DNA of 64,000 nt from RDYZ01 sp964518905 (GTDB lineage Bacteria > Cyanobacteriota > Cyanobacteriia > Cyanobacteriales > Geitlerinemataceae): assembly GCA_964518905.1 (NCBI GenBank), contig CAZFJL010000024.1, positions 1-64,000 on the forward strand. The letters run 5' to 3'. This document shows, one piece after another, positions 25,788-34,673 of this stretch; the stretch's first letter is position 1; each line of letters opens with the position of its first letter. The notes below the pieces were generated by a model. That model searched no databases, was not told the origin of the DNA, and saw only the letters and a list, made by a program, of their open reading frames with translations. The position numbers were made by a program, and so were the translations under genes.

Positions 25788-26386
25788 TGGACTGGCTCCT
25801 TCCACGTTTTGACCTGGCGAGACTACTTGGCTTGTGCCGATTTGCTCTAAAGTTCAGGTCGATCGTGAGTCTCGGGTTGAATTGTGTCAGTGTTTGCTTT
25901 TGTGCGAGCACTTATCTCAGCGCCACCGTATAAAAGAGTTGTAAGCTCTGTGCGTTTGGGTGACCGCTTGTTCAACCTCGATGTAACTAAACTACTTTTC
26001 CACGTTCGATTTACTGGTGCGGTCGAAGGTAGAAGTTTCCTCACTTGTTCGCCAAAAATAAGTCAACCCGAAGTAGCTTTAATCCTTGTACACAAATAGT
26101 TTCGGCTCTCATTCAAAAATTTTAAATTTGAGAGGAAAAGCGTTGATTCGGAATCAAAAATGCATCGTGTATGTTGCTATTTGCCGTGAATTTGCGTTGT
26201 GTGAGCGTCTCAATCGAAAGTAGACAGGAGGATAGTTTGACCTAGAACAGAACTTTTTGGTCATCGGAATTGACGTTGAACGCTTAATAAATTTTGCTCG
26301 CAATACACCATGATTTTTCTGTTGAGAGCGTCTCAAGTCTCGAATATTCATGCTGTCCGCATGGGTAAGTCTCTGGCAGAACTGGA
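25788..26386. other. About 600-bp gene-free AT-richer region
   Basis: I see no credible gene here. Short frames on both strands lack family features. The region is lower in GC and poor in CGATCG. It contains the promoter and leader of the Psb35-like gene at its left end. No repeat or RNA structure stands out. Confidence 0.5.
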
Positions 26387-27718
26387 TTAAAGCGGGAGCC
26401 GATCGCGGGGTTCATAGGCGATCGGATCGATCGCAAACCATGATCCGTCTTGATCGCGATATTCCAGCACCAGCCCATTGCGGACAAAGTCGAGCGGAAT
26501 CTCTTGGATGCGAGTCTGGGGGTTCGCGTGAATTTTTCCTAAGATGAGTCGTTCTGCGGGCGATAGACTCAGGCTGATTTGGGCGTGTCGTTCAGCGATC
26601 GCCGCGTGTAGACCCGAGGTCAGAAGCGGCAAACATCGTTCTTTTTCGATCCAGCGATGCAATAAACGCAGGAGATTGCGGAGATGACCGCCGCTCGCGA
26701 GACAAAGTAAATCGATCAGCGCTGCATCATCGCAAAATTCAGGGAGCCGATCGCGACGCTGGTCGGGCGGATCGTCTGGAAAAATCCGACTCAGGACAAG
26801 TTGTCGAAGCTGATCAAGGCCAGTTTGATTCACCTCACCGTTGCGCTGATAGAGCGGAACCAGGGGAATGATCATCGGATCGGCATCAAAACGCGCTTGC
26901 AGACTGCCAATTTCCTTAGAAAATAGCAGTTGAATCGGGATGGTATAGATCGTATGACAGTCAAACTTTTGCAGCCACTCGCCGCGATCGATAAATAAAT
27001 ACTCCGCTTGAATACGTCCCCACGCCTTCGGATTGTTGGTTAGGCGATCGAGGTTATCCACCAAAATGACGATCCCTTCGTATCCCCCAGCTCGCAACTG
27101 AGCCGTACTAAACCGGACAAGGTCGGTGGCGATCGCATTCATGATCGCGGGCAGTTGCGCGTCAAAAAACTGGCGTAGCTGCATCCGCTGAAGGGGATAT
27201 TCGCGCATCCGCTCGACGCATTCGGCTAACTGTCGATGCAGCGACGATCGCGACACGATGGGCAGCGACGTCGAAATCTCGCGATCGGACGGGAGCATCA
27301 TCGTTTTCGCCCGTTCGAGAATCGCCTCCAGCGTCGGCGATTGCGCTTCGATGCGCCAGCGAGCCATCGCACGGGAAAACTCACTCGCGATCGCCAAGAT
27401 CACATCCACAACATCCACATCACTCATATCGAGCAATCGCGACGCCTCGACATAAACCGTCTGAAATTGACGTTCACCCAGCAGCGCTTGCAGCCGAATC
27501 AGCTCCACCGATTTCCCGCTACCCACCTGACCGGAGAGGAGGTGGCACGTGGGGATACGGGGCGAGAATAAGCTGATCGCAGCTTCGATATCGCTGATCG
27601 GATCACCACCGCGAGCGCGGCTCAAATCAACGTAATAGTGACGATCGCGATCGCGATGAACATCTAAAACTTGGCTCGGATTGCACGCTTGGTAAATGGC
27701 TTGGAGATTCGGAGACAT
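26387..27718 (-). CDS. Orphan P-loop ATPase (AAA/STAND-like)
   Basis: A 443-residue protein. The Walker A motif GQVGSGKS is at 63-70 after an N-terminal region that includes DRHYYVDLSRARGGD. The Walker B motif VILVDNLDRL is at 217-226 and belongs to the DNLDR type also seen in KAP and STAND NTPases. A sensor-like segment (TIYTIPIQLLFS) and a basic C-terminal helical part with SGGHLRNLLRLLHRW follow. Cyanobacteria carry families of this kind annotated only as ATP-binding proteins. It lacks a TIR, nuclease or repeat domain, so a defence role is possible but not supported. The small peptide gene lies 180 bp upstream on the same strand. Confidence 0.7.
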   Translation of the reverse strand: MSPNLQAIYQACNPSQVLDVHRDRDRHYYVDLSRARGGDPISDIEAAISLFSPRIPTCHLLSGQVGSGKSVELIRLQALLGERQFQTVYVEASRLLDMSDVDVVDVILAIASEFSRAMARWRIEAQSPTLEAILERAKTMMLPSDREISTSLPIVSRSSLHRQLAECVERMREYPLQRMQLRQFFDAQLPAIMNAIATDLVRFSTAQLRAGGYEGIVILVDNLDRLTNNPKAWGRIQAEYLFIDRGEWLQKFDCHTIYTIPIQLLFSKEIGSLQARFDADPMIIPLVPLYQRNGEVNQTGLDQLRQLVLSRIFPDDPPDQRRDRLPEFCDDAALIDLLCLASGGHLRNLLRLLHRWIEKERCLPLLTSGLHAAIAERHAQISLSLSPAERLILGKIHANPQTRIQEIPLDFVRNGLVLEYRDQDGSWFAIDPIAYEPRDRLPL

Positions 27719-27898
27719 AAAAGCGAATTACGTGATGTGACGTATATTCGGTGGACTCAACTGGCGATCGTGACAGTGTCAGTTCTCCGCACCCCCATTT
27801 TAAAAGGCACGATCTCGCTATGGATTAATCAATGTCCCAAAATGATCACGTTGCATCCACCATCTAGGCCAGCATCCCCACTCAGACCAAACACCGAC

Positions 27899-28186
27899 TC
27901 AATCACAGATGCCCAGCCATGTACATTGATCACTCTCTTCGGTGCGGGCATCATGATTCGACGTTTCGGAGGCATCACACACTCCGAGCCACTCACATTT
28001 CTCCGACTCTTCGGTACGAGTGATAGTAGACGGCGCTTGAGCCGCATTGAGCGAAAGGCTTGCCATACCCCAACATAAACTGGTTAAGGCCATGACCCGC
28101 GCGATCGCTCTGGTTGATGATGGTCGAGAAGGCGCGTAGGGGGCAGAAGAACTCAAATTCGCAAAAGACATGTTTGAAGTTTCCAT
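27899..28186 (-). CDS. Small predicted secreted peptide with a duplicated Cys motif
   Basis: A 95-residue protein. An N-terminal polar stretch with Arg is followed by a hydrophobic run (RVMALTSLCWGMASLSL) and AAQA, which looks like a signal or anchor, although a Pro after AQA makes cleavage uncertain. The C-terminal 43 residues hold the same motif twice, RTEESEKCEWLGVCD and RTEESDQCTWLGICD, separated by nine residues. Each has two Cys five residues apart around a WLG core, so one disulfide per repeat is plausible. I do not recognise the family. An ATG giving MSFANL is also possible. It lies upstream of the orphan ATPase in the same direction. Confidence 0.5.
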   Translation of the reverse strand: METSNMSFANLSSSAPYAPSRPSSTRAIARVMALTSLCWGMASLSLNAAQAPSTITRTEESEKCEWLGVCDASETSNHDARTEESDQCTWLGICD

Positions 28187-28581
28187 GATGTGAGGCCGGT
28201 CATTTCATCGGTCGTTCGGCGTGATTCCTTATTCACGACCCGATGCCCACAATCATGGAAGTTTTAAAAAAAGTTCTGGCTTAGTCCCTTGCCACTAGCG
28301 AAAGTGTGATTAGAGGAGGTCAAACGGGAAACGTTGTTTGACCGGGATAGATGTCAGGCATGAATGGCCATAAAGCTTGCGGAGAGTAGAGTCTGGCTCT
28401 TGGATGTCAATTTAGAAATGCTGAAAGATGTCACATGCTGCTCTTCAGAATGTGGGCGATCGGCCAAGTGTCTACTCGCTTTCAGGTCGGTGTAATATCC
28501 CAAGCCTTGAGACCATTCCTCCTGCAATCTTTGGAGTGAATGGCGGAAACAAGTCAAAAAGTATCAATAGCAACAAAAAAC

Positions 28582-28607
28582 ACCGAGGTCTCGATCGAGA
28601 CCTCGGT
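28582..28607 (-). terminator. Strong hairpin terminator
   Basis: ACCGAGGTCTCGA and its exact inverse form a perfect 13-bp palindrome at 28582-28607. On the minus strand it is followed by GTTTTTTG, so it fits a terminator for the PEP-CTERM gene, about 260 bp away. Confidence 0.7.
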
Positions 28608-28737
28608 ATTTAAAATAATTAGGAAGATTGAGAGACGGCTTATGGCATCAAAGATCGCCCCTCAATCTATATATCTACTGGCGCGACATCTCTAAAAAGA
28701 TGCACACCAGGGAAAGGTAAAACTTTATCGTTTATTA

Positions 28738-28843
28738 TCGTTCCCACGCTCTGCGTGGGAATGCCTTTAGGACGCTCTGCGTCCCGTCAACTCGCGACGC
28801 AGAGCGTCTAAAGAGACGTTCCTACGCAGAGCGCAGGAACGAT
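28738..28843. repeat. Nested palindromic repeat (CGTTCCCACGCTCTGCGTGGGAA type)
   Basis: Outer arms ATCGTTCC and GGAACGAT enclose several smaller palindromes of CGCTCTGCG and GACGCAGAGCGTC. The whole segment is one large imperfect inverted repeat. This type of repeat is widespread in bacteria, and it is non-coding here. Confidence 0.75.
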
Positions 28844-28867
28844 GCAACTACATGTTTGTTGAAACGT

Positions 28868-29968
28868 TTAAGCGCGTTTACCCCGACGCACTCGACGCAG
28901 TGATAGGGCGATCGCAGCTAACCCCAAACCGACAGCAGGTTCCGGCACATCCTGCGTCCCGGTGTCATCACCAGTCCCAGTGTCATCACCAGTCCCAGTA
29001 TCATCACCAGTCCCGGTATCATCCCCAGTCCCGGTATCATCACCAGTCCCGGTATCATCACCAGTCCCAGTATCATCCCCAGTCCCAGTATCATCACCAG
29101 TCCCGGTGTCATCCCCAGTCCCAGTGTCATCACCAGTCCCAGTATCATCACCAGTCCCGGTATCATCCCCAGTCCCAGTATCGGGAGCTGCGGCAATAAT
29201 CTCGCTGATATCTGTAAATGTTGTGAGGCCATCGCATCGCAGAGCTTCACTGGATATCGCCTCCGTTAAACCTGGGTTAAGTACGGCACGATAATCAAAG
29301 GGAGAGCTGCCCGAACACTCCATCGTGCTGGTATCGGTACGCAGCGGCGAAAAGAAAGAATCGCCCTCAAGTACAAGATAGCCATCCACCAACGACAATC
29401 CCGTGGGCACGATGGTATTTGTCTGACCCGAGTTAAGTCGGGCATGTACAAAGGTTCCGGCCTGCACACTGCCTTGATTCGGATCAAGCTTCAACAGAAC
29501 ACTTGCTAGTCCGCCACCGCCCGCACCATAGCTACTTAACCAACCATCTTGCGTGAAACGCTCCAACCCACCATCCGCTAAAGGAGCACCACCGTCTACC
29601 GTCAAAGCAACGTACAGATCAGAGCCATCCCAAACGATTCCACGAGCGTCGCTGTCTGGGGCTAGATTTTCGTAATCAGCCTTGATCCAGTTAACCGTGT
29701 CTCCGGTAATACTTGCGATGATCGCATTCTGATTGATATCTGTGGCTTGATATGTTCCGACATAGATACTGGTGTTTCCATTGGTCATGGAGAACGCACC
29801 ACTAGCGCGGATTTCATTTGCCGTGCTCTCTGGTGTGAATTTATAGGTATTGTTCGTTGTCACACCTGTGATTGTTCCGGCCTGCGCGATCGAACGAGTA
29901 CCTAATACGAATGTAAAAAAGAACAGGCTAAAACGTAGTAGAGAATACATATATTTCCGAACACCCAA
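28868..29968 (-). CDS. PEP-CTERM protein with Asp-Thr-Gly repeats
   Basis: A 366-residue exported protein. An N-terminal signal (LLRFSLFFFTFVLGTRSIAQA) precedes a globular part of about 230 residues with no known enzyme motif. Next comes a run of about twelve 6-residue repeats (DTGTGD). The C-terminus is a PEP-CTERM sorting signal: VPEP, a hydrophobic helix (VGLGLAAIALSL), then RRVRRGKR. Such proteins are processed by an exosortase and often end up in extracellular matrix. No exosortase gene is in the window. An alternative start six codons in (MYSLLRF) is equally possible. Confidence 0.78.
   Translation of the reverse strand: MGVRKYMYSLLRFSLFFFTFVLGTRSIAQAGTITGVTTNNTYKFTPESTANEIRASGAFSMTNGNTSIYVGTYQATDINQNAIIASITGDTVNWIKADYENLAPDSDARGIVWDGSDLYVALTVDGGAPLADGGLERFTQDGWLSSYGAGGGGLASVLLKLDPNQGSVQAGTFVHARLNSGQTNTIVPTGLSLVDGYLVLEGDSFFSPLRTDTSTMECSGSSPFDYRAVLNPGLTEAISSEALRCDGLTTFTDISEIIAAAPDTGTGDDTGTGDDTGTGDDTGTGDDTGTGDDTGTGDDTGTGDDTGTGDDTGTGDDTGTGDDTGTGDDTGTGDDTGTQDVPEPAVGLGLAAIALSLRRVRRGKRA
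28953..29183. repeat. Coding 18-bp tandem repeat, about twelve units
   Basis: Units of CATCACCAGTCCCGGTAT and close variants (CCC or CAC, GGT or AGT), each encoding DTGTGD on the minus strand. All remain in frame. Third-base variants alternate, so the array is not a single recent expansion. Confidence 0.9.
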
Positions 29969-30487
29969 ACAACAGCTATCAAAGCTAAGTTAACATAGCT
30001 TATTGATTGGCGACAGTAAGTCCACACCACACAAATAGATAGCGGAGTCATGACATTGCGTGTTAATACTTAGTGCCGTGATGCTGTCATCTATTTGTTA
30101 AGAAACAACTTCGATTTATTCTTAAGTGATAGCAATTGTCTATGACTGATTTGTTCGAGGAGTTTATCCCCAAGATGACCGTATACTAAGACTCTCATGG
30201 TTTTATACTAGCTTCTTCGCACTTAGAGAAAGAGCATAAAATAAAAATATATATCTTGGATCAGCAGATTTAAGGCTTGAATTTAGTTTTAATCCAAGAG
30301 TGTTTATAGTTGAAAATACTTGCTATTCTTTGATAGTTCTTAGGTCTTTTGTTTGCTCTTTGATCTTGGATGTGCGTATATCTATTGAGAAAAAATCACA
30401 TCAAAACAAATGAATTTAATGTGATTTAGATTTAAGGCTAGGCGAGAAGGTCGTTCGTGACTTGAATTCGTGCTTGGATGACACGCC
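29969..30487. other. 520-bp AT-rich intergenic region
   Basis: I see no credible gene. It contains a 10-bp perfect inverted pair at 30031-30098 and otherwise low-GC sequence. It would hold the promoter of the PEP-CTERM gene. The downstream flank of the PucC-family gene is at its right end. Confidence 0.5.
30031..30098. repeat. Inverted repeat pair (ACAAATAGAT)
   Basis: ACAAATAGAT at 30031-30040 and its exact inverse at 30089-30098, with about 48 bases between and partial pairing of the inner parts. It may be a hairpin or a degraded insertion. Nothing more can be said. Confidence 0.5.
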
Positions 30488-31915
30488 CTAATCTAACTCG
30501 CCTTCCATGACGGCAGATAAAGCCGCGCGAGCATTGTCTTGAAATTCTTGAATATTGACCCGTCGTAGCAACACGATCGCGTAGCCCATACCGACAGCCT
30601 GCACCGCGAACACCAGGCCATAGGACAGCAGCGGCTGATCAAATAGTGCTTTGCCGAGATCCAAGACCGTACCACCGAGGACTGTAGAGGTTCCCCGCGC
30701 GATCGCCTGAGCCAGTCCCCAAGCGCCGATAAACGTCCCGGCAGTTTCGGCGGCGGTAAGGTCGAGCATGAGGCCGATCGCTCCGGCGGTCAGGACGCCC
30801 GAGGCGAGGCCGAAGATGCCCAGCGCCAGCATGAGGGATTCGGGGACGGCGGAGATGCCTGCGGCGATGAAACCGAGCAGGGCGATCGCGACGCCAAAGC
30901 AGGCGAGTCGTACCGTGCGCTGTTTGCCCAGACGCGGAATGATCGCGAATCCGGTCGCGGCAATCCCGATCAATGTCCCGATGCCAAAAAAGGCATTGAG
31001 TCGCGCCGTTTCGGAGACTTCCATCCCGAAGACTTCGCCGCCGTAGGGTTCCATCACGGCGTCTTGCATAAACAGGCTGATGCTCATTACGATCAGGAAG
31101 GTGAAGAAAATGCCGGTTTGGCGGCTAGCGGTGAGGATTTTCAGCGCGTCGCGGAAACCGATGCCGTCTTCCCGGTTGGCGAGGCTCGATCGCTGGGCAA
31201 AACGTGAGTAGACCGGTTCAACGCCGACCGTGGCGATCGCAGTGAGGCCGACGACGGCGATCGGGACGATCGTGAATAGTTGATTCACCGAGGCTTGAAG
31301 CTGCTCGATCGGTGCATCGAGACCGACTTGCTTGAGGATGACGCTACTCGAAATTGCGCCGATGACGATCCCAATCATCAGCATCGACCAAGTAACGCTG
31401 ACCAGTTGCGATCGATTATCATCGTCCGATACGTCCACCAACAAGGCCGCAAACGGCGTCGAACTTGCACTCAGCGCCAAGCCATACACCGCGAACACCC
31501 CGGCGAGTATCCCCGCCCAGCCATAGGTTGCTCCGCTCCAGCCCGACGCCTCCAAGCTGTCGCCCAACTGCCACACCACCTGTACCGCCACGAAGGAAAC
31601 CGCCGTAAACACGACGCTACCCAGCCAGATATAGCCGGTGCGGTGCATCCCGAAGAGGGGTTTGCTGTCGGAGAGCTGGCCGAACCAGACGCGAGCCGGG
31701 GCGACGAATTGGTGCATGGCGATCGCGCCAGCGGCGATCGAGGCAGAGACGCCCAGTTCGTCGATCGTGATGCGGTTAATCACGCCCAGGGTCAAGACCG
31801 ACATCATCCCCAGGCCGAGCTGAAACAGGCCGAGGCGAAACATTTGGTGCAGCGGCAAACGTGGCGGGCTGTCGAGGGACTGGGAAATGGTGCGATCGGC
31901 GGCTTCGAGGGACAT
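30488..31915 (-). CDS. PucC/BCD-family major facilitator carrier
   Basis: A 475-residue integral membrane protein with about 12 hydrophobic segments. It resembles the BCD/PucC branch of the major facilitator superfamily, implicated in (bacterio)chlorophyll delivery or antenna assembly. Landmarks are the first helix FQLGLGMMSVLTLGVINR, the loop ISDELGVSASIAAG-type region (here IDELGVSASIAAG), the segment VWFGQLSDSKPLFGMHRTGYIW, and DVSDDDNRSQLVSVTWSM. The latter two are typical loop motifs of the family. The substrate in cyanobacteria is not proven. It is a single gene, and no other chlorophyll genes are adjacent. Confidence 0.85.
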   Translation of the reverse strand: MSLEAADRTISQSLDSPPRLPLHQMFRLGLFQLGLGMMSVLTLGVINRITIDELGVSASIAAGAIAMHQFVAPARVWFGQLSDSKPLFGMHRTGYIWLGSVVFTAVSFVAVQVVWQLGDSLEASGWSGATYGWAGILAGVFAVYGLALSASSTPFAALLVDVSDDDNRSQLVSVTWSMLMIGIVIGAISSSVILKQVGLDAPIEQLQASVNQLFTIVPIAVVGLTAIATVGVEPVYSRFAQRSSLANREDGIGFRDALKILTASRQTGIFFTFLIVMSISLFMQDAVMEPYGGEVFGMEVSETARLNAFFGIGTLIGIAATGFAIIPRLGKQRTVRLACFGVAIALLGFIAAGISAVPESLMLALGIFGLASGVLTAGAIGLMLDLTAAETAGTFIGAWGLAQAIARGTSTVLGGTVLDLGKALFDQPLLSYGLVFAVQAVGMGYAIVLLRRVNIQEFQDNARAALSAVMEGELD

Positions 31916-32280
31916 GGTGACGTCAGTAAGCGAAATGATGCAATGCAGACATTTAATGGTAGAGCATCAGCTAACAAGGCGAAGGTGGGCTTGACGTGCT
32001 TGATCTTCACTCCGGCTGAAGTCGGATTGATTCGTCGAGGTCGGGATAGGGATGATCGCCGGTTTTGTCGTGGGTGGTTGCGATCGAAACCAAAATAAAA
32101 CGAGAAAGACTTGGGTCTTGTGGCCACCAGTCAGTAACGGTTGCGACTTCCTGGACAATCCAGAACTATTGCCCCATATGATTAGAAATTTTCAGAATAA
32201 TTACGGTTGTTGTAAGGCGTGAAATATCGATAGGCTATGGGGCTAGTGTTGATTTTTTGATTGGTTTAGATTTTGAGATT
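31916..32280. other. 365-bp intergenic region
   Basis: It separates the divergent PucC-family and cold-shock fusion genes. The left half is GC-rich, and the right half (from about 32160) is AT-rich and probably holds the promoter of the cold-shock gene. I saw no repeat or RNA gene. Confidence 0.5.
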
Positions 32281-32907
32281 ATGGAAAAAATTAGTCCAAG
32301 GGTGCGTGGCATTCTGACAAAATGGAATGAGACACGTGGATTTGGTTTTATTCGCCGAGAGGAGGGACGCGATGTATTTCTACACATCAGTAACTTAGAT
32401 CAAAATCTCGTAAGATTGCCACGAGCTGGAGATACAATCATTTTTTCGATCGGTATGGATAAACAAGGGCGAGATCGTGCCTTGAATGCCACAATTTCAG
32501 GTGTTCAAGTTAGAGCCAGCTCACCCCAGAAAATAGCTTCAAACACAAAAACACAGACGGTACAGAAACGTAGAAAAAAACAGCTTTCACCCCAACGTCT
32601 CAAACTAAATTTTATGTTGATGGTAGGTGTTATCGGCACAATATTTACTTTGCCAATACTGGGGCAATTTTTATGGATTGAAACACCCATGCCTGATTCA
32701 GAGATGGGTGAAAATCTGGAATCAGATACAACAGGTGTTGGCTGTAACGTTAAAGGTAATATTTCCCAAAGCAGTGGTCGCAAACTTTACCATGTGCCGG
32801 GGATGGAGGATTACCACAACACCAACATCTCCCTAGAGCATGGTGAGCGCTGGTTTTGCTCTGAGGCGGCAGCGCAAGCAGCAGGCTGGACTCGTGCGCC
32901 ACGTTAG
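32281..32907 (+). CDS. Cold-shock domain protein with membrane helix and extracytoplasmic domain
   Basis: A 208-residue protein from the ATG giving MEKISPRV. Residues 6-70 are a cold-shock domain with both nucleic-acid motifs, GFGFIRREEG and DVFLHISNL. A basic linker (KRRKKQ) leads to one transmembrane helix (FMLMVGVIGTIFTLPILG, about 112-130). The C-terminal 55 residues form a small domain with CNVKGNISQSSGRKLYHVPG, YHNTNISLEHGERWFCSEA and AAGWTRA. This is the Cys-containing module often seen at the end of surface nucleases and similar proteins. The combination suggests an RNA-binding cytoplasmic part tied to the membrane. Its role is unknown. Confidence 0.78.
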   Translation: MEKISPRVRGILTKWNETRGFGFIRREEGRDVFLHISNLDQNLVRLPRAGDTIIFSIGMDKQGRDRALNATISGVQVRASSPQKIASNTKTQTVQKRRKKQLSPQRLKLNFMLMVGVIGTIFTLPILGQFLWIETPMPDSEMGENLESDTTGVGCNVKGNISQSSGRKLYHVPGMEDYHNTNISLEHGERWFCSEAAAQAAGWTRAPR

Positions 32908-32999
32908 ATCCCGATCGAATCCTCTGACACGACGCACCCCCCCTTACAATGTCTATACGTCACAGAACTTAACAACCCCTCTCGGCTCGCCCCAAACCC

Positions 33000-33857
33000 A
33001 TGGACTGTATTATCAATCGCCGCGCCCAGTTTTCCGCCAGCCATCGCTACTGGCTCCCGGAACTCACCGAAGCGGAAAACCGCGATCGCTTCGGGCGCTG
33101 CGCCAACGCTCCCGGCCACGGACATAACTACGAGCTGTTTGTCTCGATGGCCGGTCAGCTCGACGAGTACGGCATGGTACTGAATTTGTCGGACATCAAG
33201 CACGACATTAAGCGCGAAGTGACCGAGCCGCTGGATTTTTCGTTTTTAAACGACGTGTGGCCGGAATTTCAGCAGACGTTACCGACCACGGAACATATCG
33301 CCAAAGTGATCTGGCAGCGTCTCGTGTCGCACCTGCCGATCGTCCAGATTCAACTATTTGAACATCCCGATCTGTGGGCGGACTACTACGGCAACGGCAA
33401 CGAGGTTTATCTCTCGCTGCGGACGCACTTTAGCGCGGCGCACCGTCTGGCGATTCCGGGCGCGAGCGATGACGAGAACGATCGCCTTTACGGCAAATGT
33501 GCGCGACCCCACGGTCACGGCCATAACTACCATCTCGAAGTGACCGTGCGCGGCACAATGGACGATCGCACCGGCATGAGCGTCGATCTCGGAGCGCTAA
33601 CGCAGCTCGTCGAAGACCGGATCGCTGAACCGTTTGACCATACCTTTCTCAACGCCGATATTCCTTACTTTGCCGACGGCGTGATCGTCCCCACCGACGA
33701 AAACTTCGCGATCCACATGCGTGATTTACTCGAAACGCCGATCGCCGATCTTGGCGCAACCCTGCACAAACTCAAACTCATCGAAAGCCCCGGCAATGCC
33801 TGCGAAGTCTTCGGAACGCAGATCGTGAACCCATTCCCGCAGCTCGCCGCGCGTTAA
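33000..33857 (+). CDS. Two-domain 6-pyruvoyl-tetrahydropterin synthase (QueD-like)
   Basis: A 285-residue protein made of two PTPS-type domains in tandem. The first has the zinc His residues in FSASHRY and GHGHNYEL and the Cys in FGRCANAP. The second has FSAAHRL, GKCARPHGHGHNYHLEV and the strand end. Each ends with a DFSFLN or DHTFLN segment and a Glu (ESPGN in the second). Family members make 6-pyruvoyl-tetrahydropterin or 6-carboxy-tetrahydropterin. The latter is the queuosine precursor. Which activity applies, and whether both domains are active, cannot be read from the sequence. pyrH follows 87 bp later on the same strand. Confidence 0.85.
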   Translation: MDCIINRRAQFSASHRYWLPELTEAENRDRFGRCANAPGHGHNYELFVSMAGQLDEYGMVLNLSDIKHDIKREVTEPLDFSFLNDVWPEFQQTLPTTEHIAKVIWQRLVSHLPIVQIQLFEHPDLWADYYGNGNEVYLSLRTHFSAAHRLAIPGASDDENDRLYGKCARPHGHGHNYHLEVTVRGTMDDRTGMSVDLGALTQLVEDRIAEPFDHTFLNADIPYFADGVIVPTDENFAIHMRDLLETPIADLGATLHKLKLIESPGNACEVFGTQIVNPFPQLAAR

Positions 33858-33944
33858 GCTCCCATGATGGACACAGGGTATCATCCCGATCCCTGCTATA
33901 TTTGGACTCGATTTTCACCCTGGAAGAGGGCAGTAGAGAGAACC

Positions 33945-34673
33945 ATGGGACAGGCTTACCGGCGTATTTTGCTCAAGCTTAGCGGGGAGGCACTCATGGG
34001 GGATCTCGGGTACGGTATCGACCCCACGATCGTCCAAAATATTGCCCAGGAAGTGGCCGAGGTCGTCGCCAGCGGAGTACAGGTCGCGATCGTTGTCGGT
34101 GGCGGCAATATCTTTCGCGGCGTGAAAGCGTCCGCCGCTGGGATGGATCGCGCGACCGCCGACTACATCGGCATGATCGCCACGGTGATGAATGCCATGA
34201 CCCTGCAAGATGCCCTAGAACAAGCGGGGGTTGCCACCCGTGTTCAAACGGCGATCGCCATGCAGGAGGTTGCCGAACCGTATATCCGTCGCCGCGCCAT
34301 GCGCCACCTTGAAAAAGGCCGCATCGTTGTTTTTGGTGCGGGTTCTGGCAATCCATTCTTCACCACGGATACCACCGCCGCGCTGCGTGCCGCCGAAATT
34401 GACGCCGACGTCATTTTCAAGGCGACCAAGGTTGATGGCGTTTATGATGCTGATCCGGAGACCCACCCGGACGCGAAACGTTTTGAAAGCTTGACGTATA
34501 ATCACGTTCTAGCGAACGATCTGCGCGTGATGGACAGCACCGCGATCGCACTATGTAAAGAAAACGACATTCCGATCGTTGTTTTCAACCTCTTCGAGCA
34601 TGGCAATATCAGCCGCGCGGTTGCAGGTGAGACGATCGGTACGAAAGTAGGAGGTTCCTGTGCAGTTAGCTGA
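33945..34673 (+). CDS. pyrH: UMP kinase
   Basis: This enzyme phosphorylates UMP to UDP, a step in pyrimidine nucleotide synthesis, as a homohexamer regulated by GTP and UTP. It is 242 residues from the ATG giving MGQAYRRILLKLSGEAL. The longer reading (27 codons) is not conserved. Family motifs are clear: LKLSGEAL, VVGGGNIFRG, the DYIGMIATVMNA segment, GAGSGNPFFTTDTTAALRA, KATKVDGVYDADP, and VVFNLFEHGNI. The stop overlaps the frr start by 14 bp, so the two are translationally coupled. This is the usual bacterial arrangement, and no tsf or rpsB precedes it here. Confidence 0.97.
   Translation: MGQAYRRILLKLSGEALMGDLGYGIDPTIVQNIAQEVAEVVASGVQVAIVVGGGNIFRGVKASAAGMDRATADYIGMIATVMNAMTLQDALEQAGVATRVQTAIAMQEVAEPYIRRRAMRHLEKGRIVVFGAGSGNPFFTTDTTAALRAAEIDADVIFKATKVDGVYDADPETHPDAKRFESLTYNHVLANDLRVMDSTAIALCKENDIPIVVFNLFEHGNISRAVAGETIGTKVGGSCAVS

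Larger units (their letters stand above)
28187..28867. other. 680-bp region with terminator and palindromic repeats
   Basis: I see no credible gene. It contains a strong hairpin at 28582-28607 and a nested palindrome at 28738-28843, listed separately. The left part would hold the promoter of the Cys-repeat peptide gene. Confidence 0.6.

Noticed and set aside
31280..32098. Open frame of 272 codons on the plus strand
   Set aside because: It is antisense to the PucC-family gene, with His/Arg-rich low-complexity product and no homology pattern.
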